NCBI RefSeq assembly: GCF_022014495.1
Contig: NZ_JAKLSQ010000004.1
Coordinates: 1 to 63,503 of the forward strand
Origin: Sandaracinobacteroides sayramensis
GTDB taxonomy: Bacteria; Pseudomonadota; Alphaproteobacteria; Sphingomonadales; Sphingomonadaceae
DNA: 63,503 nt
Reading direction: 5' to 3'
Part shown: in pieces, positions 27,488 through 36,336 of the stretch
How positions within the stretch are numbered: position 1 is the first letter of the stretch
Layout of the letters: each line of letters starts with the position of its first letter
The notes under the pieces: model-generated
Database searches by the model: none
What the model was told of the DNA's origin: nothing
What the model saw: the letters and a program-made list of their open reading frames with translations, nothing else
Translations under genes and position numbers: made by a program

Positions 27488-27506
27488 TGCGGAGTGGCAC
27501 TCCGCA
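27488..27506. promoter_or_regulatory. Candidate operator: 19-base palindrome
   Basis: Arms TGCGGAGTG and CACTCCGCA are perfectly complementary around a single base. It sits in the 152-base gap between the divergent monooxygenase and S41 peptidase genes, where a regulator could act on either. No regulator gene is adjacent. Confidence 0.4.
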
Positions 27507-27587
27507 AGACTCACGCTTGGCTCAGGTTTTTTTCCGTGGCAGCATGTGTCGGGAGAGGAAGGCGGGGAGGCCTTCCGGGGAGAGACG

Positions 27588-28895
27588 ATGCGAGGAGTTG
27601 CCGTTCGGCTGCTGCTGGCAGCCTTGATGACAGGCGTTGGAAGCGCGCCGGCGACCGCCGCCGAGGCGGTGCAGGTGACGGCCAGCGCTCCGCCGCGCCA
27701 GGCGGTGCGGCGGATCGCCGCGCTGATCCGGGCCGATTTCTACGACGCGGCGCGGGCCGCCCGGATCGCCGACGATCTGGAAAGGGCGGCCGGCGCCGGC
27801 GCCTTCGACCGGCTGCGCGATCCGCGCGATCTCGCCATGGCGCTGACCCGCCGGCTGGAGCCGGAGGACCGGCATTTTCAGGTGACCTGGGCGCCGAGGC
27901 CTTCGCGGGCCGAAGGCGTGCAGGCCGGCGAGAGCGCGGAGGAGAGCCGCGGCAACCATGGCTTCGTCGAGGCGCGGGTGTTGCCCGGCGGTGTCGGTTA
28001 CCTGAAGATCGACCAGTTCGCGCATTTCGGCGGGCCGGGAAGCCCGCAGCAGGCGGCGGCCGACGCGGCGCTGGGCTTCGTGGCGCAGCAGCCGAGCCTG
28101 ATCATCGACCTGCGCGACAATGGCGGCGGCTCTCCGAACATGGTGGGTTATCTGGTGCAGCAGTTCGTGGCGGAGCCGAAGAAGGTGGCCAACATCTTCC
28201 GCTCCCGCCGGGGGCCGGACTGGATGGAGATTTCGCCGGTGGCGATGGCGCATGCGCCGCGCCTGGACGTGCCGCTTTACATCCTGGTGAGCGGGCGCAC
28301 CGGTTCCTCGGCGGAAGCGCTGGCCTACACCCTGCAGACCGCGGGCCGGGCGGTGGTGGTGGGGGAGCGCACGGGCGGCGCCGCCAATCCGGGCAGCGTG
28401 CAGCGCACCGCCGACGGCTTCGAGATCTTCATCAGCTTCGGAACGCCGGTGAACCCCTTCACCGCGGGCAATTGGGAAAAGCAGGGCGTGACGCCCGACA
28501 TCGCCGTGGAGCAGGCGGACGCCCTGCGGGTGGCGCATATGCGGGCGCTGGAGGCGGAAGGCGCAGCGCTTCCCGCGACCCCGGCCCGGGTGTTGCAGAC
28601 GCTGAAGGCGGCAGCGGCTTCGCCCCCGATGCCCGAAGGAGTTGCCGGGCGCTATGGCGAAATCGCCATAGCCGAGCGCGACGGCGCCTTGCACCTGCAG
28701 CTCGGCCGCCGGCCGGAGCGCACATTGGTGCCGCTGGGGGCCGACCAGTTCGCGCTGGCGGAAGAGCCGGGCGCGCGCTACCGGCTGGAGCGCGACGACA
28801 AGGGGCAGGTGGCGGCGATCGTGCGGATACTGAACGGTGGCGGAAGCGAGATGCGGTTCCGCAAGGCCGCGCCGGCAAGCGCCTCGTTGCGCTGA
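27588..28895 (+). CDS. Secreted S41-family peptidase
   Basis: The 435-residue product has a signal peptide ending PATAAEA and the interphotoreceptor-retinoid-binding-protein / tail-specific-protease fold. It shows VGYLKIDQFAHFG, IIDLRDNGGGSPNMVGYL and the nucleophile segment SGRTGSSAEALAYTLQ (serine near residue 238), then VVVGERTGGAANPGS. It lacks a PDZ domain. The C-terminal 100 residues form an extra domain with EGVAGRYGEIAIAERDGALH, a beta-rich tail also seen on other S41 and serine-hydrolase proteins. It is a likely periplasmic hydrolase; the target is unknown. Confidence 0.9.
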   Translation: MRGVAVRLLLAALMTGVGSAPATAAEAVQVTASAPPRQAVRRIAALIRADFYDAARAARIADDLERAAGAGAFDRLRDPRDLAMALTRRLEPEDRHFQVTWAPRPSRAEGVQAGESAEESRGNHGFVEARVLPGGVGYLKIDQFAHFGGPGSPQQAAADAALGFVAQQPSLIIDLRDNGGGSPNMVGYLVQQFVAEPKKVANIFRSRRGPDWMEISPVAMAHAPRLDVPLYILVSGRTGSSAEALAYTLQTAGRAVVVGERTGGAANPGSVQRTADGFEIFISFGTPVNPFTAGNWEKQGVTPDIAVEQADALRVAHMRALEAEGAALPATPARVLQTLKAAAASPPMPEGVAGRYGEIAIAERDGALHLQLGRRPERTLVPLGADQFALAEEPGARYRLERDDKGQVAAIVRILNGGGSEMRFRKAAPASASLR

Positions 28896-28897
28896 CG

Positions 28898-29209
28898 ATG
28901 GCGCCATTGCCGCCGTTCGAGGCGGAACTGTGGGCCTGGAGCGGCCCGGCGACCTGGGTTTTCCTGACGCTTCCGGCCGAACTGGCCGATGACGTGCGGC
29001 TGGCCGGCTTTCTGGCCCCGCGCGGCTGGGGTTCGGTGCGGGTGGAGGCGGAGATCGGCGGGATCGTCTGGCGGACTTCGGTCTTTCCCGACGGCAAGTC
29101 CGGTTCCTATCTGCTGCCGGTGAAGGCCGACGTGCGCCGCAAGGCCGGAGTGGCGGTGGGCGAGCGGGTGCGGGTGACGCTGCGGCTGGTGGATCAGGCG
29201 ATGATCTGA
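28898..29209 (+). CDS. DUF1905 domain protein
   Basis: The 103-residue protein fits DUF1905: FEAELWAWSGPATWVFLTLP, then GWGSVRVEAEIGGIVWRTSV and SYLLPVKADVRRKAGVAVGE. DUF1905 proteins are small beta-barrel-like cytoplasmic proteins of unknown function, often paired with an OmdA-type domain, which is absent here. It starts two bases after the peptidase stop. Confidence 0.88.
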   Translation: MAPLPPFEAELWAWSGPATWVFLTLPAELADDVRLAGFLAPRGWGSVRVEAEIGGIVWRTSVFPDGKSGSYLLPVKADVRRKAGVAVGERVRVTLRLVDQAMI

Positions 29210-29218
29210 GGCCGGCTC

Positions 29219-30034
29219 TCAGAAGCCGGCGCGCAGGAAGATCGACGGGCCGGAGAATTGATAATCCACCTCACCGTGCCAATTGGATTTGCGCACCCGC
29301 AAATCGTAATCGACGAAGCGATAGGAGACACCAAGGTCCAGATTGCGGTGCACCCGGTAGGAGGCCGAGGCCTCGGCGTTGATCAGCCGGCCGGAGTAAT
29401 CGGCGATCGTCAGCGACAGCCAGTCGACCCGGCCGAAGAGGGTGAAGTTGCGGCCCGGCTCCCACTGGCCGATGGCGCCGATCGTCGGCAGCGGCGCGAA
29501 GATCTGCCGCCGCTCGCGGCGAAGCGAGGATTCCAGCTCTCCTATCGCGCCCTGCCCTTCCACGAACAGGTCGAAATCGGTGCCGTGCAGCCCCACGCCC
29601 AGTCCCAGTTCCAGCCGTTCGCGCTGGAACAGCAGATTGTTGATGGTGAAGCGGTAGATGTTGCTGTCGAAGCCGCTCGCCACGCGGGCGTTCACCGGAT
29701 AGGTGGTTTCGCCGATGCTGATCTCGCGGTCGAGCCGTTTCTCGATACTCCGGCGCAGGCCATAATATTGGCCTTGCAGAACCCAGTCGTCGTTGATGCG
29801 CCAGCCGATTTCGACGGCCGGCAAGGTCCGGTTCTTGGCCATGCCCAGATGCCGCTCGAAGTCGATCTCCGTGCCGAGGGAGCCGGACGGCGTGCCGATC
29901 CGGGCATGGCTGCCGATGCCGGCGAAATAGGCCTCCAGCTTCAGCGAGACGGTATCGTCGAATCGCTGGGCCATGGACGGCTGGGCTATGAGCGCCATGA
30001 AGGCGACGAGGGGGATATGCTGTGGATGCCGCAT
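29219..30034 (-). CDS. Outer-membrane beta-barrel-like protein
   Basis: The 271-residue product has a signal peptide ending PSMAQ and alternating hydrophobic/polar strands throughout, such as VEIGWRINDDWVLQGQYYG and LELGLGVGLHGTDFDLFVEG. It ends in phenylalanine (IFLRAGF), as outer-membrane barrels usually do. A GGAGGT site precedes ATG 30034. The function is unknown; a small porin or adhesin-like barrel are both possible. Confidence 0.8.
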   Translation of the reverse strand: MRHPQHIPLVAFMALIAQPSMAQRFDDTVSLKLEAYFAGIGSHARIGTPSGSLGTEIDFERHLGMAKNRTLPAVEIGWRINDDWVLQGQYYGLRRSIEKRLDREISIGETTYPVNARVASGFDSNIYRFTINNLLFQRERLELGLGVGLHGTDFDLFVEGQGAIGELESSLRRERRQIFAPLPTIGAIGQWEPGRNFTLFGRVDWLSLTIADYSGRLINAEASASYRVHRNLDLGVSYRFVDYDLRVRKSNWHGEVDYQFSGPSIFLRAGF

Positions 30035-30093
30035 CTGGCCGTTGACCTCCGTCCGGCAGACTAGCCGCCGGAGCGCGGCATAGGCAATGCCGT

Positions 30094-30696
30094 TCAGGCG
30101 AAGTTGAAGCTGATGCTCAGACGCTCGCCCTTGCCATGGCCGGCGACGACTTCGTGGCGCAGCCAGCTTTCCCAAAGGAAGATATGCCCGGCCTGCGGCT
30201 GCATCAGCACGAAGGGCCGGGCTTCTTCCGGAGCCTCGGGCAGGCGCGTGGGGGCGGCCATCATCAGCGGCAGGCGCGGGTCTTCGAGGCGCAGCGGCGC
30301 GCCGCCTTCGGGCACCTCCAGATAAAGCGTGCCGGAAATGACGCTGTGCGGGTGGATATGCCCGCTGTGCCCGCCGCCGGGCTTCAGGATGTTGACCCAG
30401 ATGCTGTCCAGCCGGGGCTTGCCGCCGCCGAGGTCCATATGGGCGGCGGCGGCGAATTGCGCGGCGTGCCTCACCAGCTTGCGCGCGAGCGCCGCGAACG
30501 ACGGGTCGCGCCGGGGGAGGTCGTCCAGCGAGGCGTAGCTGGTGTAGCCGGGGTAGCGGTTCTCCCGGCACCAGCGGCGGCCGGCCGAATCGTCCTTCGA
30601 CAGGATGCGGCAACTGTGCGCCAGTTCGGCGAGCAGCGCAGGATCGGCCAGTTCGGAACTGTAGAAGGGCGTGGCGAAGAGGTGGCGGACTGGCAT
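30094..30696 (-). CDS. 2OG-Fe(II) oxygenase of the TIGR02466 type
   Basis: The 200-residue protein fits the TIGR02466 putative 2-oxoglutarate/iron dioxygenases. It shows FATPFYSSEL at the N-terminus, SIWVNILKPGGGHSGHIHPH with the first metal ligands, SGTLYLEVPEGGAPLRLEDP, and HIFLWESWLRHEV near the distal histidine, ending in RLSISFNF. The substrate is unknown. It is transcribed away from tRNA-Asn, on the same strand and 126 bases downstream of it. Confidence 0.9.
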   Translation of the reverse strand: MPVRHLFATPFYSSELADPALLAELAHSCRILSKDDSAGRRWCRENRYPGYTSYASLDDLPRRDPSFAALARKLVRHAAQFAAAAHMDLGGGKPRLDSIWVNILKPGGGHSGHIHPHSVISGTLYLEVPEGGAPLRLEDPRLPLMMAAPTRLPEAPEEARPFVLMQPQAGHIFLWESWLRHEVVAGHGKGERLSISFNFA

Positions 30697-30822
30697 TGGG
30701 CGTTCGTCCGCTTTCGGCTTTGGCGCGCTTCGGCTTCAGCCCGCTCACGGCTTCGGTCGGCGTCGCCCTTTAGCTTTCGGTGGCGCCCGCCGGCGGGGCA
30801 AGCCCGCCGGCCAGGACAGCGC

Positions 30823-30897
30823 TGGCTCCCCGGGTAGGATTCGAACCTACGACCGTCCGATTAACAGTCGGATGCTCTACCGCTGAGCTACCGAGGA
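30823..30897 (-). tRNA. tRNA-Asn (GUU)
   Basis: Read on the minus strand, the acceptor stem TCCTCGG pairs with CCGGGGA. The D-arm TAGCTCAGCGGTAGAGCA, the anticodon loop CTGTTAA (anticodon GTT at 30863-30865), the T-arm GGTTCGAATCC, discriminator G and an encoded CCA end are all present. A likely promoter lies just upstream (30915-30943). A perfect 9-base hairpin (30789-30811) follows the 3' end but has no T-run. Confidence 0.97.
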
Positions 30898-30914
30898 ATA
30901 GCAGCGAGTGCGGG

Positions 30915-30943
30915 CCTATAGTGCGGTCCCGCCGGGGATGCAA
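30915..30943 (-). promoter_or_regulatory. Predicted sigma-70-type promoter of tRNA-Asn
   Basis: On the minus strand, TTGCAT (30943-30938) and TATAGG (30920-30915) are separated by 17 bases, about 17 bases upstream of the tRNA 5' end. Spacing and sequence fit a -35/-10 pair. Confidence 0.6.
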
Positions 30944-30963
30944 GCGCCTACACTTCTTTGGCT

Positions 30964-32154
30964 TCAGCTCGCCTCCGCCGGGCGATGCCGGGCCTTGTCG
31001 GCGAGGCGCGCGGCCCAGCGTTTTCCGGGCTCCTCGATGAAATGGTAGCTGAGCGTGGCGGCGATCAGCACCATCGCCAGCAGCAGGACCGTCATCAGAT
31101 CGCCCTGCCAGAAGGAGGCGCCGGCCACCATCCGCTCGCTCCCGGCTTCCGCGAAGGTCGCCGGCCCCTTCAGCGCGATGCCCAGGGCCCGCTCGCCAAG
31201 CGTCAGCAGATTTTCGAATCGCGCGATGATCAGCGCCTGCACCATATAGATTCCATAGGAGATCTTGCCCGCGAACAGCAGCGGCGCGGCGAGGAGCAGG
31301 CGGGAGACCCAGCCCCTCTCCACCGCGACGGCGGCGACGCAGGCCGCGAACAGCAGCGGCGAAAGGAAGGACCAGCCGCTATGCGCCAGTTCGCTCACCA
31401 TCCAGATGACCGCGAGCAGCAGGATGGTTTCGATCCCGTGCCAGACGAGATTGGAGAAACGGCGGAGCTGCGGCTCCAGAAAAGACCAGCCGGTCGCCAC
31501 CAGCGCCCCCGCGCTGAAGCCCAGAAGGCAGCGCCAGAAGCCATAATCATAGACGGCATACATGGAAGGCAGATTGGCCACCATCACCGCAAGGCCGATG
31601 GCCGCCATCGCCGAAAGCGCCAGCGGCAGCCGCCGCCCGGCCAGCACCGCCGCGGCCGCGAAGGCGAGATAAGTCCACCATTCGGCGGCGATGCTCCAAC
31701 TGGGCGTGTTCCACTTCAGATTGTCGGCGAGGCCGAAACAGTTGAGCAGGAACAGGGTGAGGCCGAAGTCTCCAATGGACTTTCCCTCTCCGAAGGCGGG
31801 GCCGGACCTGAGGCCGGGCATTGCAAGCGTGAGAAGCTCGAAGGCCAGGAACAACAGCAGCATCACCAGATGCAATGGATAGATCCGGCCGAAGCGGCGA
31901 ATGGCAAACGCCTTGAATTCCCCGGGTTTCCCCTGCCCCAGACGCCGGGCATAGGCAAGGCAGATGACGAAGCCCGAGAGGACGAAGAAGAAATCCACGA
32001 ACATCCAGGCGTTGCGGACGATAGCGAAGCCGGCCAGATGGCTGTTCACCTTGAAGTGATAGAGGCACACCAGAATGGCGGCGATGCCGCGCAGGCTGTC
32101 GAGCGCGCGGTAATGCCCATCCGATTGACCGGCGGAATTGGATGCGAAGATCAT
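30964..32154 (-). CDS. Acyltransferase family 3 membrane protein
   Basis: The 396-residue, about ten-span inner-membrane protein matches the acyltransferase-3 family (OafA/NodX-like), which O-acylates sugars of surface polysaccharides or other substrates. It shows ALDSLRGIAAILVCLYHF with the active-site histidine, FFFVLSGFVICLAYARRL, FAIRRFGRIYPLHLVMLLL and the late SYGIYMVQALII. It stands alone upstream of tRNA-Asn and divergent from korA; the target is not indicated. Confidence 0.93.
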   Translation of the reverse strand: MIFASNSAGQSDGHYRALDSLRGIAAILVCLYHFKVNSHLAGFAIVRNAWMFVDFFFVLSGFVICLAYARRLGQGKPGEFKAFAIRRFGRIYPLHLVMLLLFLAFELLTLAMPGLRSGPAFGEGKSIGDFGLTLFLLNCFGLADNLKWNTPSWSIAAEWWTYLAFAAAAVLAGRRLPLALSAMAAIGLAVMVANLPSMYAVYDYGFWRCLLGFSAGALVATGWSFLEPQLRRFSNLVWHGIETILLLAVIWMVSELAHSGWSFLSPLLFAACVAAVAVERGWVSRLLLAAPLLFAGKISYGIYMVQALIIARFENLLTLGERALGIALKGPATFAEAGSERMVAGASFWQGDLMTVLLLAMVLIAATLSYHFIEEPGKRWAARLADKARHRPAEAS

Positions 32155-32374
32155 GCCCCTGACCCCGGCTCCGTATTAACTGCGCAGGGCGTATCGCCTG
32201 CAGTTGAAGCGGCTAACGACTTCGCTGCAAGGCAGCAACCCCTTCCCGCACGAACCGGGGCACAGCCCGGTTATGACGACTGGTAGAAAAAGCCGCTTGG
32301 GTTCGCGCCATCATCGGGCGTAAAGAATAGGATAAAGATAAAAGAGCGATATTGGACGGGAGTAGCGAGCAGAT

Positions 32375-34279
32375 ATGGCCACCGCCGCCAAGGTGCCGGA
32401 CGAGCCCCACGGCCCATCTTCAGGGGGGACATCGCACGAGGTCGTGCATCGGGATTCCGTGGTCGTCCGTTTCGCCGGGGATTCCGGCGACGGCATGCAG
32501 CTGACGGGGGGGCAGTTCACCCTTTCCACCGCGCTCGCCGGGAACGACCTTGCCACCTTCCCCGACTTCCCGGCCGAAATTCGCGCGCCGCAGGGCACAT
32601 TGTTCGGGGTTTCCGCCTTCCAGATCAACTTCGGCTCCACCCGGATCGAAACCGCCGGCGACCAGCCCGACGTGCTGATCGCCATGAATCCGGCGGCGCT
32701 GAAGACCAACCTGCCAGCGCTGAGGCAGGGCGGCCTCATCATCGCCGACACCGGCGAGTTCAGCGAGCGCAACCTGAAGAAGGCGCGCTACGAGGCCAAC
32801 CCGCTGGAGGACGGCAGCCTTTCCGCCTGGCAATTGCTGGCCTTCGACATTTCGAAGCAGACGCTGGAGAGCGTGAAGCCCTTCGGGCTGGGCAACAAGG
32901 ATGCGCTGCGCTGCAAGAATATGTGGACGCTGGGGCTGGCGCTCTGGATGTTCGGCCGGCCGCGCGGGCCGATCGTCGAGTGGCTGTCGGCCAAGTTCGC
33001 GAAGAGCGAGGTGCTGCGCGACGCCAATATCGCGGCCTTGAACGCCGGCCACGCCTTTGGCGAGACGGCCGAGCTGGCCGGGCCGCTGAAGCAGTTCAGC
33101 CTGGCCGCAGCCGAAGTCGAGCCGGGGCTTTACCGCACCATTTCCGGCGCCGACGCGATCGCGCTGGGGCTGGTGGCGGGCGCCAAGCTTTCCGGCCTGC
33201 CGATGTTCTTCGGCGGCTATCCGATCACGCCGGCGTCCGCCATCCTGCACGCGCTCGCCCGCCTGCGCGAGTTCGACGTGACCACCTTCCAGGCCGAGGA
33301 CGAGATCGCCGCCATCGGCGCCGCCATCGGCGCCGCCTGGGCGGGGAGCCTGGCCGTCACCTCCTCCTCCGGCCCCGGAATCGCCCTGAAGGGCGAGGCG
33401 ATGGGGTTGGCGGTGATGACCGAGCTGCCGCTGGTGATCGTCAATTCCCAGCGCGGCGGGCCTTCGACCGGCCTGCCGACGAAGACGGAGCAATCCGATC
33501 TCTATCAGGCCGTCTATGGCCGCAACGGCGACGCGCCGATGCCGGTGATCGCCGCCCGCAGCCCGGCCGACTGTTTCGAGGTGGCGATCGAGGCCTGCCG
33601 CCTGGCGCTGAAATATATGAGCCCGGTGATGCTGCTGACGGACGGCTATATCGCCAACGCCGCCGAGCCCTGGCGGGTGCCGGACGACGGCAGCTTCACG
33701 CCCTTCCCGGCGAAATTTCGCGAGGATGTGCCGGAAGACGGCCGCTTCAACCCCTTCACCCGCGACCCGGAGACTTTGGGGCGCCAGTGGGTGAAGCCGG
33801 GAACGCCGGGGCTGATGCACAGGATCGGCGGCATCGAGAAGGGCTTCGCCAGCGGCAACATCGATTATTCGCCGGAAAACCACCAGAAGATGACCGACAC
33901 GCGCAAGGCCAAGATCGACGGCATCGCCCGCGATATTCCGGCGCAGGCAGTGGAAGTTGGGAACGACCATGGGCCGCTGGTGGTGGTCGGCTGGGGCTCC
34001 ACCTATGGGCCGATCCGGCAGGCGGTGGAGCTGGCGCGCTCCAAGGGGCATGATGTGGCGCATGTGCACATCCGCCACATCTGGCCGCTGCCGGCCAATC
34101 TGGGCGAACTGCTGAAGCGCTATCAGCGGGTGCTGGTGCCGGAAATGAACACCGGCCAGTTGAAGACGCTGCTGCGCGACCAGTATCTGGTGGACGCGCA
34201 ACCGCTGAACAAGGTGTCTGGCCAGCCCTTCCGCATCGCGGAGATCGAGGCGGCCATCGAGGGGATGTTGGCGCAATGA
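32375..34279 (+). CDS. korA: 2-oxoacid:ferredoxin oxidoreductase alpha subunit (fused gamma-alpha)
   Basis: The 634-residue protein joins an N-terminal gamma domain (about 28-200, VVVRFAGDSGDGMQLTGGQ) to an alpha (pyrimidine-binding) domain (about 225-630, with FFGGYPITPASAILHALA and SQRGGPSTGLPTKTEQSDL). With the beta subunit it oxidises a 2-oxoacid, most likely 2-oxoglutarate, to its acyl-CoA and reduces ferredoxin. The two-subunit form without a ferredoxin-like delta chain is typical of aerobic bacteria and halophilic archaea. The stop overlaps the next start by four bases. Confidence 0.94.
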   Translation: MATAAKVPDEPHGPSSGGTSHEVVHRDSVVVRFAGDSGDGMQLTGGQFTLSTALAGNDLATFPDFPAEIRAPQGTLFGVSAFQINFGSTRIETAGDQPDVLIAMNPAALKTNLPALRQGGLIIADTGEFSERNLKKARYEANPLEDGSLSAWQLLAFDISKQTLESVKPFGLGNKDALRCKNMWTLGLALWMFGRPRGPIVEWLSAKFAKSEVLRDANIAALNAGHAFGETAELAGPLKQFSLAAAEVEPGLYRTISGADAIALGLVAGAKLSGLPMFFGGYPITPASAILHALARLREFDVTTFQAEDEIAAIGAAIGAAWAGSLAVTSSSGPGIALKGEAMGLAVMTELPLVIVNSQRGGPSTGLPTKTEQSDLYQAVYGRNGDAPMPVIAARSPADCFEVAIEACRLALKYMSPVMLLTDGYIANAAEPWRVPDDGSFTPFPAKFREDVPEDGRFNPFTRDPETLGRQWVKPGTPGLMHRIGGIEKGFASGNIDYSPENHQKMTDTRKAKIDGIARDIPAQAVEVGNDHGPLVVVGWGSTYGPIRQAVELARSKGHDVAHVHIRHIWPLPANLGELLKRYQRVLVPEMNTGQLKTLLRDQYLVDAQPLNKVSGQPFRIAEIEAAIEGMLAQ

Positions 34280-35307
34280 ACGAGATCAGCAAGGTGATCC
34301 CCGCGACGAAGCCCGACGACTGGGCGACCGACCAGGAAGTGCGCTGGTGCCCGGGCTGCGGCGACTACGCCATATTGAAGGCGGTGCAGCGCGCCCTGCC
34401 GGAACTGGGCGTGGAGCCGCACAACACGGTGTTCATTTCCGGGATCGGCTGCTCCAGCCGTTTTCCCTATTATATGGAAACCTACGGCTTCCACACGATC
34501 CACGGCCGGGCGCCGACCATCGCCACCGGGGTGAAGCTGGCCAATCCGAAGCTGGACGTGTGGCTGGTGACCGGCGACGGCGACGGGCTTTCCATCGGCG
34601 GCAACCATATGCTGCACCTCGTGCGGCGCAACATCGACTGCCAGGTGCTGCTGTTCAACAACGAGATCTACGGCCTGACCAAGGGGCAATATTCGCCCAC
34701 GTCGCGGCCGGGCACCCGTTCCCCCACCTCGCCCACGGGCTCGCTGGAGCAGCCGGTGAAGCCCTGCGCCTTCGCGATCGGCGCCGGCGGACGCTTCGTT
34801 GCCCGCACCATCGACACGGCGCAGAAGCATATGCCGGAAATCCTGAAGCGGGCGCACGCCCACAAGGGCACCAGCTTCATCGAGATCTACCAGAATTGCG
34901 TGGTGTATAACGACGGCGTTTTCGACGCCTTCACGGAAAAGAAATCCGCGCCGCAGACGCAGATCCTGCTGGAGCATGGCAAGCCCATGCTGTTCGCCAA
35001 CGGCACCAGGGGGCTGAAGCTGAACCGGGAAACGCTGCGACTGGAAGTGGTGGACGTGGTGGAAGGCGACGCCAGCCAGTTGATCGTGCACGACGAAACC
35101 AACAAGGCCGTCGCCAATATGCTGATTGACATGCCGTTCGGCGAGTTTCCGGTGGCGCTCGGCGTGATCTATTGCGATCCGGCCTCCAGCTTCGATGAAG
35201 CGATGCAGGCGCAGGAACAGCAGTTGACGGCCGGCAAGTCCGCCGATTTCGCGGCGCTGCTCCGCCGGGGCCAGAGTTGGGAAGTGAAAGCCGAGGCCGG
35301 CCGATAA
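34276..35307 (+). CDS. korB: 2-oxoacid:ferredoxin oxidoreductase beta subunit
   Basis: The 343-residue subunit binds thiamine diphosphate and a [4Fe-4S] cluster. It has RWCPGCGDYAILKAV with the first cluster cysteines, ISGIGCSSRFPYYM, and the ThDP/Mg motif VTGDGDGLSIGGNH continued by LLFNNEIYGLTKGQYSPTS. Substrate 2-oxoglutarate is the usual assignment, but pyruvate or another 2-oxoacid cannot be ruled out. A GC-rich hairpin (35,319-35,345) follows. Confidence 0.94.
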   Translation: MNEISKVIPATKPDDWATDQEVRWCPGCGDYAILKAVQRALPELGVEPHNTVFISGIGCSSRFPYYMETYGFHTIHGRAPTIATGVKLANPKLDVWLVTGDGDGLSIGGNHMLHLVRRNIDCQVLLFNNEIYGLTKGQYSPTSRPGTRSPTSPTGSLEQPVKPCAFAIGAGGRFVARTIDTAQKHMPEILKRAHAHKGTSFIEIYQNCVVYNDGVFDAFTEKKSAPQTQILLEHGKPMLFANGTRGLKLNRETLRLEVVDVVEGDASQLIVHDETNKAVANMLIDMPFGEFPVALGVIYCDPASSFDEAMQAQEQQLTAGKSADFAALLRRGQSWEVKAEAGR

Positions 35308-35318
35308 CGGCGCCCCTG

Positions 35319-35345
35319 CCCCTGCCCGCAAATCGCGGGCGGGGG
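35319..35345. other. Stable GC-rich hairpin after korB
   Basis: Eleven bases (CCCCTGCCCGC) pair with GCGGGCGGGGG, with one G-U pair and a five-base loop. There is no T-run on the plus strand, so it is either an atypical terminator of korAB or a 5' structure ahead of the sigma-factor gene. Confidence 0.45.
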
Positions 35346-35386
35346 AAAAGCCGGGTTTGCCGCGTATGACTTCGCATGGAGATTCC

Positions 35387-35971
35387 ATGCACGCGTTGAC
35401 ACCCGCGAACGACCTTAGGGCCAGTGAGCCCGAGGCGCTGCTGATCCGCCGTGCGGCGGACGGCGATGCCCGCGCCTTTTCCGATCTGGCGCGCATGCTG
35501 GTGCGGCCGGCGCTGGCGCAGGCCGTGCGCATATTGGGCGACCGGGCGCTCGCCGAGGACGCCGTTCAGGACGCCTTCGCCCGGCTGTGGCGCGAGGCCG
35601 GGCGCTTCGATCCGGAGCGCGGCAGCTTCGCTGCCTGGTGGCGGCGCCTGCTGGTGAATTGCGCGCTGGACGGGCGGCGACGCCTGCGCCCCGTCGCGCC
35701 GATCGAGGAAGCGGCGGACATCGCCGACGCCGGGCCGACCCCGGCCGGGGCCGCCGAAAGCGCCGATCTTGCCGCGCGGGTGCAGGCCGCCGCCGCCGCC
35801 TTGCCTGAGCGGCAGCGGGCGGCGCTGGCGCTGTTCCATGGCGAAGGGCTTTCGATGGCGGAAATCGCCGAGACACTGGAGACGAGCGAGAAGGCGGTGG
35901 AGGGGCTGCTGCTGCGCGCCCGGGCGACGCTGAAGACGCGTCTCGACGGGCTGAAGGGTGAACTGCAATGA
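35387..35971 (+). CDS. ECF-type RNA polymerase sigma factor
   Basis: The 194-residue protein has sigma-70 region 2 (about 20-95, including AEDAVQDAFARLWREAGRFD) and region 4 (about 135-190, LPERQRAALALFHGEGLSMA then a helix-turn-helix with TSEKAVEGLLLRAR). It would redirect RNA polymerase to a small regulon. ATG 35387 has a GGAG site six bases upstream; ATG 35366 and TTG 35357 are in-frame alternatives. The stop overlaps the anti-sigma gene by four bases. Confidence 0.93.
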   Translation: MHALTPANDLRASEPEALLIRRAADGDARAFSDLARMLVRPALAQAVRILGDRALAEDAVQDAFARLWREAGRFDPERGSFAAWWRRLLVNCALDGRRRLRPVAPIEEAADIADAGPTPAGAAESADLAARVQAAAAALPERQRAALALFHGEGLSMAEIAETLETSEKAVEGLLLRARATLKTRLDGLKGELQ

Positions 35972-36336
35972 CGAACGATCGCAAGCTGGATGAAGCGCTT
36001 GCCGCCTGGGCGAAGACCGACCCGCTGACGCGGGCGGGGGATGAGGCGGCGGTGCTGCGTATTCTTCAACATGCCGAGACAATCGCCACGACCGGGCCTT
36101 CCGCCGACCGTCCCCGCCGCTCCTGGTGGTGGGTCGGTGGCGCTGCCGCCGTGGCGGCGTCGGCTGCGGTCGCCCTGCTTCTGGCGCCCGGTTCGCTCTG
36201 GACCGGCACCCAAGGCACGGCGCCCGGAGCCGACGTGGGGGGCGGTTCGGTGATGCTCGCAGAAGCGGATGTCGGTGAAAGCGCCGCCTTCGCCCTGCTC
36301 TATACCCCGACAAGCGAAGAGGAATATCAGCTGTGA
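35968..36336 (+). CDS. Probable anti-sigma factor (single-span membrane protein)
   Basis: The 122-residue product has a cytoplasmic N-terminal helix region (about 1-48), one transmembrane segment (WWWVGGAAAVAASAAVALLL, about 53-72) and a short periplasmic tail. Overlap with the sigma gene upstream and the Spy-like gene downstream, plus its topology, point to an anti-sigma factor. It has no recognisable zinc (HxxxCxxC) motif. Confidence 0.75.
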   Translation: MTNDRKLDEALAAWAKTDPLTRAGDEAAVLRILQHAETIATTGPSADRPRRSWWWVGGAAAVAASAAVALLLAPGSLWTGTQGTAPGADVGGGSVMLAEADVGESAAFALLYTPTSEEEYQL

